A stretch of 60,223 nucleotides of DNA from Burkholderiaceae bacterium (GCA_947448625.1 CANFOT010000007.1:1-60223), one strand, 5' to 3'; numbered from the stretch's first letter, positions 24,946-33,319 are shown. The notes: generated by a model from the sequence alone, not told the origin. Numbers and translations: made by a program.

Positions 24946-25851
24946 TTATTTGGTTGAATTTTTTGCATAAACTTGATCTGAAAACTCACAAATCGCATCA
25001 CACATTGCTTGTGGTTGCTCTGGAGCCATCGAATGACCAGCGTTTAAGATAACTTGTTCAGTTACTCGCTCACCAAGAAAAGGCTTCATAATTTTAGGAA
25101 TCACTACAGCGTCATATTCAGCCTGCAAATCTAGAATAGGAACTGTATCGCCAGCGGAGAAATAGTCATCAATGGGTGTGTTAACTCTTGCGTAGCTTTG
25201 CGCTTCATGCGCCTCCTGAAACCAGCCATCAAGCCATACGCTAGGATCATGGTCCGGAGCAAAAAAAGCTTTTTGCAAACAAACCAGGCGCTCCTCATCA
25301 GACAAAGATGGATTTCCTGCGCCATCAATCTCAGCCCGAAGACGACTAAAAGGTTTTTCATTAGTGCCAGGCAGCAACTTCCCGGCAGATGCTGCAGCCA
25401 ACACAACCGCAAGAACGAGATCAGGGCGATCGGCTGCCAACATTCTGGCAGGTTGACTACCCCATGCATGACCCACCACAACTACAGGCCCTGTTTTTTC
25501 TTGATCCAATACAGCCGCTACATCACCAGCAAAATCATGTAGCGATAGCTTTTCCATGGGGCCATGGCTTCCTCGAATTCCTCTAGGCTCAGGACGTATA
25601 ACTCGATATCCTCTGGCAACGATTCTTGGAGCTACATCATCATAGTCTCGCCCTGATCGGGCTAGAGACGGCAGCATCACGATCACTGGTCCAGCGCCCT
25701 GGTCAAGGTACTGAATCGTAATTAACTCCAGCTTACCGGAGGGTTGGTAGCTAACTGATTTATACGTGCTCATTAATCCAGATCCAAAGGTCAAATTCGG
25801 TTGAAATTTAGTATCAGGCAATTCTGCCTCGAGTTTGCAGGCTAATTCCAT
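24946..25851 (-). CDS. Alpha/beta-hydrolase-fold protein lacking the nucleophile serine
   Basis: This 301-residue protein has the alpha/beta hydrolase fold with oxyanion segment MLPSLARSGRDYDD, PEPRGIRGSHG, acid region DLQAEYDAV and catalytic histidine in NAGHSMAPEQP. At the nucleophile elbow it reads V-G-H-A129-W-G, with alanine where serine, aspartate or cysteine normally attacks. The codon is an unambiguous GCA. It may be a non-hydrolytic member or use His/Asp chemistry like cofactor-free dioxygenases. The ATG at 25851 lies inside a perfect hairpin, so the internal ATG at 25773 (codon 27) is a serious alternative start. It is 9 bp after the tarD-like gene. Confidence 0.85.
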   Translation of the reverse strand: MELACKLEAELPDTKFQPNLTFGSGLMSTYKSVSYQPSGKLELITIQYLDQGAGPVIVMLPSLARSGRDYDDVAPRIVARGYRVIRPEPRGIRGSHGPMEKLSLHDFAGDVAAVLDQEKTGPVVVVGHAWGSQPARMLAADRPDLVLAVVLAAASAGKLLPGTNEKPFSRLRAEIDGAGNPSLSDEERLVCLQKAFFAPDHDPSVWLDGWFQEAHEAQSYARVNTPIDDYFSAGDTVPILDLQAEYDAVVIPKIMKPFLGERVTEQVILNAGHSMAPEQPQAMCDAICEFSDQVYAKNSTK

Positions 25852-25865
25852 CTGATGGAATTAGC
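25841..25865. repeat. Perfect 12-bp inverted repeat across a stop/start junction
   Basis: GCTAATTCCATC (25841-25852) is the exact reverse complement of GATGGAATTAGC (25854-25865), with a single central base. The repeat includes the stop codon of the tarD-like gene and the first ATG of the hydrolase gene. No T-run follows on the minus strand, so it is not a standard terminator. In mRNA it would hide the hydrolase start, although so short a loop would open several central pairs. Confidence 0.7.
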
Positions 25866-27024
25866 TCAAACTTTGCATCAATTGGAAGAGCTCATTTTGA
25901 CCTTCAAACCCAATTCCCGGGCGATCAGATAACTGAATCTTTCCATCGCTAACACGAGCATCATCAGCAAATCCAGCAAATACTCCAAATACTCCCGGAT
26001 ACGCCTCACAACCGCCCAATCCAAAGCCAGCCACGATTGCCAGAGTCATTTGATTGCCACCATGCGGGAATACGGAATGCCTTCCCCAGCCACGCTCTTT
26101 CATGACAGCCAAGGATTTTGCAAACTGCGTAATGCCATAAGACTGTGGCACATCGATTTGGACGATGTCACGATCTGATCGGAGCTTTCCAAACTGCAAA
26201 AGATTTCGAATGTCTTGTGTTGAAAATAGATTTTCACCAGTTGCAATTGGAGACTCGTAGATTGCAGTCAACTCATCTAGCAAAGCAAAATCCAATGGGT
26301 CGGTTGGCTCCTCTAGCCACTTCAAACGGTAAGGAGCTAATGCCTTAGCATATCGCAGAGCCGCCTCACGATTCCATGCCGCATTTGCATCTACGGCCAA
26401 GGAGCTTGCAGATCCCATCACGTCAATGGCGGCATCTAATCGCTTTAAGTCTTCATCTAATGGCGCACCACCTACTTTAATTTTCATTACCCGATATCCT
26501 TCATCTAATCGAGAACGAATTTCTGCCTGTAACTCAGGAATACCTTTTCCAGGGGCATACCATCCACCACCCACGTAACAGGGCACTTCAGTTTGAACCT
26601 GGCCGTTATTAAAACGCTCTGCTAGTAAAACATGTAGTGGTTTATCAGCGATTTTGGCGACAGCATCCCATACCGCCACTTCAATAGTGCCGACAGCAAC
26701 CGAACGCTCAGTATGGCCACCAGGTTTCTCTCGCTGCATCATACAAGCCAGGATTTTGGCTGGATCAAAATTATTACCAGACTCATCCAACAATGATTCC
26801 GGATCGGCCTTCATGATTCTTGGGATTAATCGAGAGCGCATTTGCTCCCCACAGGCATATCGACCAGTGGAGTTAAATGCGTATCCAATAACCGGCTTAC
26901 CACCACGCATCACATCCGTATGAACCGCAACCACAGATGTTGTCATTTCACTAAAATCAAATACAGAGTTGCGCAAAGTTGAGCGCAAAGGTACAGCGAG
27001 TTCACGGATTTCGGTAATTTTCAA
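25861..27024 (-). CDS. tarD: D(-)-tartrate dehydratase-like enolase-superfamily enzyme
   Basis: This 387-residue enolase-superfamily enzyme closely resembles Bradyrhizobium D-tartrate dehydratase, which makes oxaloacetate. Shared landmarks are SVAVGTIEVAVWDAVAK, K181-I-K183 in the KxK motif, metal ligands D212, E238 and E264 (AVDAN, WLEEP, ATGENLFS), catalytic H321 in FPHGGNQM, and the ending PGIGFEG. These positions are one residue off those I recall for TarD (K184, D213, E239, E265, H322). The start is TTG with GGAG 7 nt upstream; no ATG fits. It is the first gene of the twelve-gene minus operon. Galactarate-type diacids remain possible substrates. Confidence 0.85.
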   Translation of the reverse strand: MKITEIRELAVPLRSTLRNSVFDFSEMTTSVVAVHTDVMRGGKPVIGYAFNSTGRYACGEQMRSRLIPRIMKADPESLLDESGNNFDPAKILACMMQREKPGGHTERSVAVGTIEVAVWDAVAKIADKPLHVLLAERFNNGQVQTEVPCYVGGGWYAPGKGIPELQAEIRSRLDEGYRVMKIKVGGAPLDEDLKRLDAAIDVMGSASSLAVDANAAWNREAALRYAKALAPYRLKWLEEPTDPLDFALLDELTAIYESPIATGENLFSTQDIRNLLQFGKLRSDRDIVQIDVPQSYGITQFAKSLAVMKERGWGRHSVFPHGGNQMTLAIVAGFGLGGCEAYPGVFGVFAGFADDARVSDGKIQLSDRPGIGFEGQNELFQLMQSLS

Positions 27025-27051
27025 AAAAGTCTCCTGCGTTATTGAATTTGT

Positions 27052-27081
27052 ACTATTGTTGGCAAATAATTAAACAATAGT
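27052..27081. promoter_or_regulatory. Inverted repeat between divergent operons (candidate operator)
   Basis: ACTATTGTT (27052-27060) and AACAATAGT (27073-27081) are perfect 9-bp inverted arms with a 12-bp spacer, giving half-sites 21 bp apart centre to centre, two helical turns. The element lies in the 100-bp gap between the tarD-like operon and Bug receptors 7 and 8, so one dimeric or tetrameric regulator could control both directions. The regulator is not encoded nearby. Confidence 0.55.
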
Positions 27082-27124
27082 TTAAAAAAGATAGCCAGCA
27101 TATTCGGCGTGGAGGGGACAATCA

Positions 27125-28111
27125 ATGTATTTGCCTAAACTCATTCCTTGGGCGCTTGCTCTGAGCACTAGTCTGGCGCTCTTAAGCCTTACCAGTCCAG
27201 CACAAGCTCAATCTAGCTGGCCCAGCAAGCCCATCACAATCGTAGTGCCCTTCCCCCCTGGCGGCGCTACGGATGCACTTGCCAGGTCGATTGCCAGTCG
27301 CTTGGGGCCTGCCCTTGGGCAACCGGTGATCATTGACTACAAGCCTGGAGCAGGGGCGACTCTAGGGGCGGCAATAGTAGCCCAAGCACCAGCAGATGGA
27401 TACACCCTTCTTATGGGTGCAGTGCACCATACGATCGCCGCTAATGTATATAAAAATCTAAGCTACGATTTTCAAAAAGACTTTACGCCGATCACTGTAG
27501 TTGGGGTGGTGCCCAATATTTTGGTGGTAAACGCGAACAAACCCATTTATAGCGTCAAGGAGTTGCTTGTTCAGGCCAAAACAGAACCGAATAAATTAAG
27601 TTATGGCTCTAACGGTAATGGCACCGCGCAACATTTAATTGGAACTCAATTTCAAATTCTTACGGGAACTGAAATTCTCCACGTTCCCTACAAGGGCAGT
27701 GCGCCGCTTACAACTGACCTCCTAGGAGGTCAAATTGACATGTCATTTGACGCAACGACTAGCACCCTACCTCACATCAGAGCCGGAAAGCTTAGACCGC
27801 TTGCAGTGATCACGACGAAACGTAGCGCATTTCTACCCAACATTCCAACCCTTGCGGAGGCGGGCGTTCCTGGCATCAATATTAGCACCTGGTTTGGACT
27901 GCTGGCACCTGCGGGTACACCGAAACCCATAGTGAGACAGCTTCATAACGCCATCATCAAGATCATTAAAACACCTGAATTTAAGGCTCAGCTAGAAGAG
28001 GTTGGGGCTGAGCCAATTGGCAATACCCAAGAAGAAATGGCTAAGCAAATTGCTGACGAGCTTGAAAAATTTAACTACCTTGTAAAGGCTGGAAAGATTA
28101 CAGCGAATTAA
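27125..28111 (+). CDS. Bug/TctC-family periplasmic solute receptor 7
   Basis: The 328-residue precursor has a signal peptide to about residue 28 (SPAQA-QSSW). Ligand loops read VPFPPGGATD and PYKGSAPL, with DYKPGAGAT in place of ENKPGAGG. A strong GGAGGGG lies 7 nt before the ATG. It is transcribed divergently from the tarD-like operon and is followed one base later by Bug receptor 8. This two-receptor unit has no enzyme gene, so both may serve the divergent operon (inference from the shared control region). Confidence 0.92.
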   Translation: MYLPKLIPWALALSTSLALLSLTSPAQAQSSWPSKPITIVVPFPPGGATDALARSIASRLGPALGQPVIIDYKPGAGATLGAAIVAQAPADGYTLLMGAVHHTIAANVYKNLSYDFQKDFTPITVVGVVPNILVVNANKPIYSVKELLVQAKTEPNKLSYGSNGNGTAQHLIGTQFQILTGTEILHVPYKGSAPLTTDLLGGQIDMSFDATTSTLPHIRAGKLRPLAVITTKRSAFLPNIPTLAEAGVPGINISTWFGLLAPAGTPKPIVRQLHNAIIKIIKTPEFKAQLEEVGAEPIGNTQEEMAKQIADELEKFNYLVKAGKITAN

Positions 28112-28112
28112 T

Positions 28113-29108
28113 ATGAACACACATCTCATGTACCAACTCAAATCCTCTCTTATCCGCATAGGCTTAATTGCACTTCTCAGTGGATTCTGTTCGCATTCTA
28201 TTGCGCAACAGGACTATCCAAATCGCCCCATTAAAGTCGTGATTCCCTTTGCCCCAGGAGGGCCATCCGATATTGTTGGGCGCGTTCTCATGCAGCAAAT
28301 TAGTGAGAATATGGGCAAACCGATCATCATTGAAAACAAACCGGGTGCCGGCTCAAATATTGGCATACAGCAAGTCGCCAAGGCTGCACCAGATGGCTAC
28401 ACCCTATTATTAGTCAGCAGCACCTTCGTCATAAATCCCTCTCTTTACCCTAATCCAGGCTTTGATGCAGTAAAGGATTTTTCACCAGTAGCTCTGCCAG
28501 TAAGCTCGCCCAATGTGATTGTGACTCACCCCAGCTTTCCCGCGAAAGATATAAAAGAGTTTTTCGCCACTGTTAAGGCAAGCCCTGGAAAATATGACTA
28601 TGCCTCGCCTGGCGGTGGCACGGGTCCACACCTCAGCGCAGAATTATTGAAGCTAAAGATGAATTTAGATATTGTGCATGTTCCATACAATGGCGGGGGC
28701 CCCGCCCTCCAAGCAGTACTGGGCAATCAAGTCCCGATTGGTTTGTCTGCACTACCACCTGCAGTCCCTCAAGTGAAGGCCGGAGCTCTCAGAGCACTCG
28801 CAGTCACCAGCAGCACCCGCTCACCATCGCTGCCCGATGTACCCACTCTCAACGAAGCAGGCGTTACTGATTTTGAAGGCGATACATTGCAATTCATTAT
28901 GGCACCAGCTGGAACTTCAACAGCGATTGTTCAAAAACTGAATAGAGAGATTGCTAAGGCGCTTGAAAATCCTGAGGTCAAAAATAAACTAGTGAGCATG
29001 GGCTACTTGGTGTATTTCAACTCCCCAGAACAAACGTCTCAAAAAGTAAAGTCAGAGATTGAGAAATGGGCCAAGGTGATTCAAAGTAGAAATATTAAAC
29101 CCGATTAA
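28113..29108 (+). CDS. Bug/TctC-family periplasmic solute receptor 8
   Basis: The 331-residue precursor has a signal peptide ending near residue 31 (SHSIA-QQDYP), then YPNRPIKVVIPFAPGGPSD, ENKPGAGS and PDGYTLL. The second ligand loop has asparagine where the others have lysine (PYNGGGPA), a change likely to affect ligand contacts. The start is one base after the stop of receptor 7 (TAATATG). It converges on receptor 9, with a stem-loop between them. Confidence 0.92.
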   Translation: MNTHLMYQLKSSLIRIGLIALLSGFCSHSIAQQDYPNRPIKVVIPFAPGGPSDIVGRVLMQQISENMGKPIIIENKPGAGSNIGIQQVAKAAPDGYTLLLVSSTFVINPSLYPNPGFDAVKDFSPVALPVSSPNVIVTHPSFPAKDIKEFFATVKASPGKYDYASPGGGTGPHLSAELLKLKMNLDIVHVPYNGGGPALQAVLGNQVPIGLSALPPAVPQVKAGALRALAVTSSTRSPSLPDVPTLNEAGVTDFEGDTLQFIMAPAGTSTAIVQKLNREIAKALENPEVKNKLVSMGYLVYFNSPEQTSQKVKSEIEKWAKVIQSRNIKPD

Positions 29109-29116
29109 CGAATCCT

Positions 29117-29137
29117 GGCCCATGATTGCCATGGGCC
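29117..29137. terminator. Stem-loop between convergent genes
   Basis: GGCCCATG (29117-29124) pairs perfectly with CATGGGCC (29130-29137) around a 5-nt loop, in the 34-bp gap between convergent receptors 8 and 9. On the + strand it is followed by GCTTTCTAATC, a weak T-rich tail. It probably ends the + transcript and may act in both directions. Confidence 0.6.
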
Positions 29138-29142
29138 GCTTT

Positions 29143-30144
29143 CTAATCTAGCTGAATATTGTTCTCTTTGATGACTTTTGCCCATTTAGCGGACTCTTGA
29201 TTTAAAAATGAGCTAAATTGCGCTGGGGAACTGGCGACAATTTCATTCCCTTGTTCAGCCATACGAGCCTGAACAGTAGGATTCTTGAGTGCTTGCGCAA
29301 AAGCGTTATTAATTTTATTAATGATCGGAACCGGCGTTCCCGCTGGCACCAAGACACCCACCCAAGAGCTCACATCAAAGCTTGTTAAACCCTGCTCACT
29401 AGCGGTCGCAACCTGAGGCAACGCGGGCGTACGTTTATTACCAAGCACCGCTAGCGCTTTTAAATTACCACCCTTGATCTGTGGAACTGTAATCACTGCG
29501 CCCAAAATAGTAATGTCGGTCTCACCGCTTATTGTTGCGGTTAGCGCAGGCCCTCCGCCCTTGTATGGCACATGAGTCATCTCAATACCCAAATTACTTT
29601 TCAGCAATTCAGCAGCAAGATGTCCAGAGCTTCCCGCTCCACCGCTAGAAAAGTTAATTCCATTCTGCTTTGTTTTTGCGAGCTCAGTAAGCTCTCGCAA
29701 ATTGTTTGCGGGTAATTTATTGCCAGAAACCAATACCAAAGGAATTTTCACCAACTCCGTAACTGGGGCAAGATCCTTAAATGAATCAAATGGTAAATTT
29801 TTATAAACATGTGGATTTACTGCAAAAGTGTCATACACCATCAAAATGGTGTATCCATCTGGCGCAGACTTGGCAACAAAGTTTGTTCCAATGGTGCCCC
29901 CTGCCCCAGGTTTACTTTCAATCACGATCGTCTGCCCTAAAATCTCCTGAAGAGTCGGGGCAAGCATCCGCGCCATCGTATCAACCGCTCCCCCTGTAGC
30001 CAAGGGATTGATAATGCGAATTGGTCTGCTTGGGTAGCTATTAATTTCTTTATTTAATACATCTTTTGACTGCGCATTTACGAATCCAATCGCACAAAAG
30101 AAAACAATCATTCCACCGAGTATTTTTTGAGCATTGTGACTCAT
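29143..30144 (-). CDS. Bug/TctC-family periplasmic solute receptor 9
   Basis: The 333-residue precursor starts MSHNAQKILGGMIVFF with cleavage near residue 24 (FVNA-QSK). I chose the ATG at 30144, one base after the stop of receptor 10 (TAATATG). The longer frame to 30177 only adds residues inside that gene. The first ligand loop is atypical, INPLATGGAVD in place of VPFxPGGxxD, and the mature N-terminus is extended by about 13 residues before YPSRPIRI. The second loop is canonical (PYKGGGPA). It is the last gene of the nine-gene minus operon. Confidence 0.92.
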   Translation of the reverse strand: MSHNAQKILGGMIVFFCAIGFVNAQSKDVLNKEINSYPSRPIRIINPLATGGAVDTMARMLAPTLQEILGQTIVIESKPGAGGTIGTNFVAKSAPDGYTILMVYDTFAVNPHVYKNLPFDSFKDLAPVTELVKIPLVLVSGNKLPANNLRELTELAKTKQNGINFSSGGAGSSGHLAAELLKSNLGIEMTHVPYKGGGPALTATISGETDITILGAVITVPQIKGGNLKALAVLGNKRTPALPQVATASEQGLTSFDVSSWVGVLVPAGTPVPIINKINNAFAQALKNPTVQARMAEQGNEIVASSPAQFSSFLNQESAKWAKVIKENNIQLD

Positions 30145-30145
30145 A

Positions 30146-31141
30146 TTAGTCCGCCTTAATCTTGCCATCTTTAACAATCTTGCTTAAACGCTGCATTTCC
30201 TTCTGGTAATAAACATAGCTTTCAGCCGGCGTGGATAAGTTCATTACCTCACCACCATCACTCGCCACCTTCTCTTTGAATGCATTCGAAACAATCACTT
30301 GCTCAATTGCATTACTAAGCTTGCTCAGGATTGGCCTAGGAACACCAGTTGGAGCCCATACCGCATAAACAATCGACATTTCATAACCCTTCAGATTACC
30401 CGCCTCCTCGATGGTTGGAACATCTGGCAAAAGCTTAGCGCGGACCGATCCTGTAGTGGCTAGAGCAACCAACTTTCCTGCTTTCACGTGAGGTAAGGCA
30501 ACACCAAACGCAGAAAAACTGAGTGGCACTTGTCCACTCAAGGCATCAGTGATTGCTGGCGCGCCTCCTTTGTAGGGAATATGAGTCATTTTGATGCCAG
30601 CTTGATTAGTAAATAAAGCTCCTGCTAAATGACTGGCACTTCCATTGCCAAAACTTGCATATGCAATTGCATCAGGGTCCTTTTTAGCCAATGCAATAAG
30701 ATCCCCAATATTTTTGGCGGGGAAGCTTGGATTGGCCACCAGAAGCATTGGAACTGAAGCCACCACCGCAATCGGCGATATGTCTTTCTCGGCGTATGGA
30801 GTCTTCCCATACATTGTTGGATTAATCGCATGCGATGTTACCGACTGGAACATTAACGTATACCCATCTGGAGCTGCTTTCGCTACAGCATCTGCACCAA
30901 TCATGCCATTAGCACCCCCACGATTTTCTACTACTACCTGCTGACCTAAGATGGCGCCAAGTTGAGTGGCCACAGTCCTACCTAGCGTATCTGCAAAACC
31001 ACCAACCGGCCAAGTAATGACAAGTTTGATAGGTCTGTTGGGATAGGTATCGGCCTGCGCCCATGCCGCGGGATGCAAGACACCAAGTAAAACAAAACTG
31101 AAAAACAACTGCGTAAATCTGTTTGCTATGGTTGATTTCAT
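30146..31141 (-). CDS. Bug/TctC-family periplasmic solute receptor 10
   Basis: The 331-residue precursor has a signal peptide to about residue 29 (AAWA-QADT). The first ligand loop is the most unusual in the set, VITWPVGGFAD, with a tryptophan and without the P-G-G order. The conserved aspartate remains. The second loop is PYKGGAPA. A GGGG ribosome-binding site precedes the ATG. It follows a CoA-transferase and a BadI-like hydratase by 29 bp, so its ligand may be an acid that is handled as a CoA thioester (inference). Confidence 0.92.
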   Translation of the reverse strand: MKSTIANRFTQLFFSFVLLGVLHPAAWAQADTYPNRPIKLVITWPVGGFADTLGRTVATQLGAILGQQVVVENRGGANGMIGADAVAKAAPDGYTLMFQSVTSHAINPTMYGKTPYAEKDISPIAVVASVPMLLVANPSFPAKNIGDLIALAKKDPDAIAYASFGNGSASHLAGALFTNQAGIKMTHIPYKGGAPAITDALSGQVPLSFSAFGVALPHVKAGKLVALATTGSVRAKLLPDVPTIEEAGNLKGYEMSIVYAVWAPTGVPRPILSKLSNAIEQVIVSNAFKEKVASDGGEVMNLSTPAESYVYYQKEMQRLSKIVKDGKIKAD

Positions 31142-31170
31142 ATTGCCCCTTCAATCCTTTGTTTGAGGAT

Positions 31171-32397
31171 TTAATTAATGACTTTTTTATTTTTTAAATC
31201 AATTAACTCGGTCTCACTTAAATTGAGGTACTTACTCAGAATTTCATCAGTATGTTCACCTAACATAGGCGGCCCATACCTTATGGAATTAGGAGTGCCG
31301 TGCATTTTGAGTGGCGATGCCAAGGATCTAAAGCTATCAATTTTCGAATGCTTTAACTCTAAGATCATTTGCTTCGCTTTGGTTTGATCTGAATCCAGGG
31401 CCTGCTTTACCGTATTCACGCGCCCAATAGGAATCCCATGGGTTCTGCAAAGCGCAATAAATTCATCGCCAACATAAGACTGCAACTGTTGTTGAAGCAA
31501 CCCATCAATCAACGCCCTATTTAGGACGCGCGCTGAGTTTGTTTTTAAACGTTCATCCTCCGCCCACTCAGGATGATCCAAAAGTTCAGATAACTTGGCA
31601 AATTGCTTATCGTTTCCAACAGCAAGAGCCACCATACCGTCAGAACAGTGGTAGGTGGTATAGGGGACGATGGTTGGATGCCCGTTGCCATAACGGCCGG
31701 CATCCTTCCCTGTAGCCAAGTGACTATTTCCGACATTGGCGAGCAAAGAAATTGCTGTATCAAATAGTGACACCTCTACTGCTTGACCTTTGCCGGTTCG
31801 GTAGCGCGCTAGCAATGCCGCCTGAATTGCGTTTGCAGCCATCATGCCCGTTGCCAAATCCACAATCGCAACACCATATTTTGTGGGCTCACCATCGCTT
31901 GGGCCGGCAATACTCATTAACCCAGATTCGGCCTGCAAAATAAAGTCATAGCCTGGCAAATGAGATTGCGGACCCTCGCTTCCATAGCCAGTAATTGAGC
32001 AGCGCACTAAGGTCGGAGCATTTTTTTCAAACCAGGCCGCATCAAATCCCCACCTTCCCAGAGTTCCACTTTTAAAGTTCTCAATCAGCACATCAAACTG
32101 CGGAATTAACTTCTCAAGCAACCCCTTACCCTCGGCGCTTGAAAAATCAATAGCAATTCCCTGCTTATTTCGATTGCACCCCAAGAAGTAAGCTGACTCA
32201 CCCTCTAAAAATGGAGGCCCCCAGGCGCGCGTATCATCGCCGGAAGCAGGCGATTCAATCTTAATCACCTCCGCACCCAAATCACCGAGGAGCTGGCCAC
32301 ACCAAGGGCCAGCCAGAACTCGACTTAGATCCAGCACTCGCAATCCTGTTAGCGCCCCCTCTTGCGGAGAGACGTCAGGCTGACTGCCTACATTCAT
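31171..32397 (-). CDS. Class III (CaiB/BaiF-type) CoA-transferase
   Basis: This 408-residue family III CoA-transferase moves CoA between carboxylic acids through a mixed anhydride on an aspartate. The N-terminal LTGLRVLDLSRVLAGPW, GAEVIKIESP and the catalytic aspartate in GYDFILQAESG (about residue 151) are all present. I chose ATG 32397 with GAG 7 nt upstream. A GTG at 32409 overlapping the hydratase stop is an alternative. It is coupled to the BadI/MenB-like hydratase, consistent with activation of an acid followed by hydration or ring cleavage of its CoA ester (inference). Confidence 0.9.
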   Translation of the reverse strand: MNVGSQPDVSPQEGALTGLRVLDLSRVLAGPWCGQLLGDLGAEVIKIESPASGDDTRAWGPPFLEGESAYFLGCNRNKQGIAIDFSSAEGKGLLEKLIPQFDVLIENFKSGTLGRWGFDAAWFEKNAPTLVRCSITGYGSEGPQSHLPGYDFILQAESGLMSIAGPSDGEPTKYGVAIVDLATGMMAANAIQAALLARYRTGKGQAVEVSLFDTAISLLANVGNSHLATGKDAGRYGNGHPTIVPYTTYHCSDGMVALAVGNDKQFAKLSELLDHPEWAEDERLKTNSARVLNRALIDGLLQQQLQSYVGDEFIALCRTHGIPIGRVNTVKQALDSDQTKAKQMILELKHSKIDSFRSLASPLKMHGTPNSIRYGPPMLGEHTDEILSKYLNLSETELIDLKNKKVIN

Positions 32398-32408
32398 GGT
32401 GCCGCTCA

Positions 32409-33287
32409 CTAGTCGCGCATATCAGGAGGTGCGTTTAGGTTCTTTCTAAAGCCATCCATATAGTCATCAAGAGCGGCTTTGTTTTGTAATCTAAATTTCT
32501 GGAAGTCTGGCTTACGGCCCTCTAAGAAGGCATTCATTCCCTCTAAGCTCTCTTCCGATCCCCATACGTAAGCGAGCAATTCCATGCCATGCTGCCAAGA
32601 AGCATAGAGCTGATCAGATTCAAAGTTGAGGCTCTTCTTTGTCATACGAATAGTTTGCGCACTATTGCTCTTAATGCTTTCGCACCAAACCAAGGTTTCT
32701 TTCAATAAATCAGCCTCAGGTACACACTTATTAATTAAGCCAATTCTCTCTGCCTCTTTAGCATCAAATCGTTTTGCTAAAAAGATCATTTCACGTGCAA
32801 TGCGCTCGCCTACGATCCTTGGCAGGTACTGAGTGGCACCAACCGTAGGGCAAGCGCCAACTTTTGCACCGGTTTGCCCAAAGACTGATTTTTCTGAACC
32901 AATAACCAAGTCACACCACAATGCTAATTCGTGGCCACCGCCCACACACCATCCATTGACCATCGCAATCACAGGAATTGGAATGCCGCGAATCGCCATC
33001 GCCAATCCAAGCATACGGTCATTCCACATCGATCCATTGGTAAAAGTAAGACGCTTCATTGCATAAAAGTCACCACCAGCCGAGAAGGCCTTGTCTCCGG
33101 AGCCGGTAAATACTACGCAAGCAATTGAAGGGTCTTCCCTTGTCAACTTCACTGCATCGATCATCTCATCAAGGGTTTGCTCTCTGAAAGCATTTAGAAC
33201 TCTTGGACGATTAATGGTGATCCAAGCCACTTGATCTTTCACCTCAAATAGAATGTCCTTGTACGGCTTTTCTGGTTTGATGCTCAT
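32409..33287 (-). CDS. Enoyl-CoA hydratase/isomerase, MenB/BadI-like
   Basis: This 292-residue crotonase-fold enzyme has the oxyanion-hole segments AFSAGGDF and VNGWCVGGGHELALWCD. The region VFGQTGAKVGACPTVGATQYLPR resembles MenB and BadI (2-ketocyclohexanecarboxyl-CoA hydrolase), enzymes doing Dieckmann-type ring closure or opening, more than ordinary hydratases. GGAG is 5 nt from the second of two tandem ATGs, which I chose. It is first in a sub-block with a class III CoA-transferase and Bug receptors 10 and 9, after a 129-bp gap that may hold its own promoter. Confidence 0.88.
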   Translation of the reverse strand: MSIKPEKPYKDILFEVKDQVAWITINRPRVLNAFREQTLDEMIDAVKLTREDPSIACVVFTGSGDKAFSAGGDFYAMKRLTFTNGSMWNDRMLGLAMAIRGIPIPVIAMVNGWCVGGGHELALWCDLVIGSEKSVFGQTGAKVGACPTVGATQYLPRIVGERIAREMIFLAKRFDAKEAERIGLINKCVPEADLLKETLVWCESIKSNSAQTIRMTKKSLNFESDQLYASWQHGMELLAYVWGSEESLEGMNAFLEGRKPDFQKFRLQNKAALDDYMDGFRKNLNAPPDMRD

Positions 33288-33319
33288 CATGTCTCCATTG
33301 CTGTTGTTGTAATTTTTTT

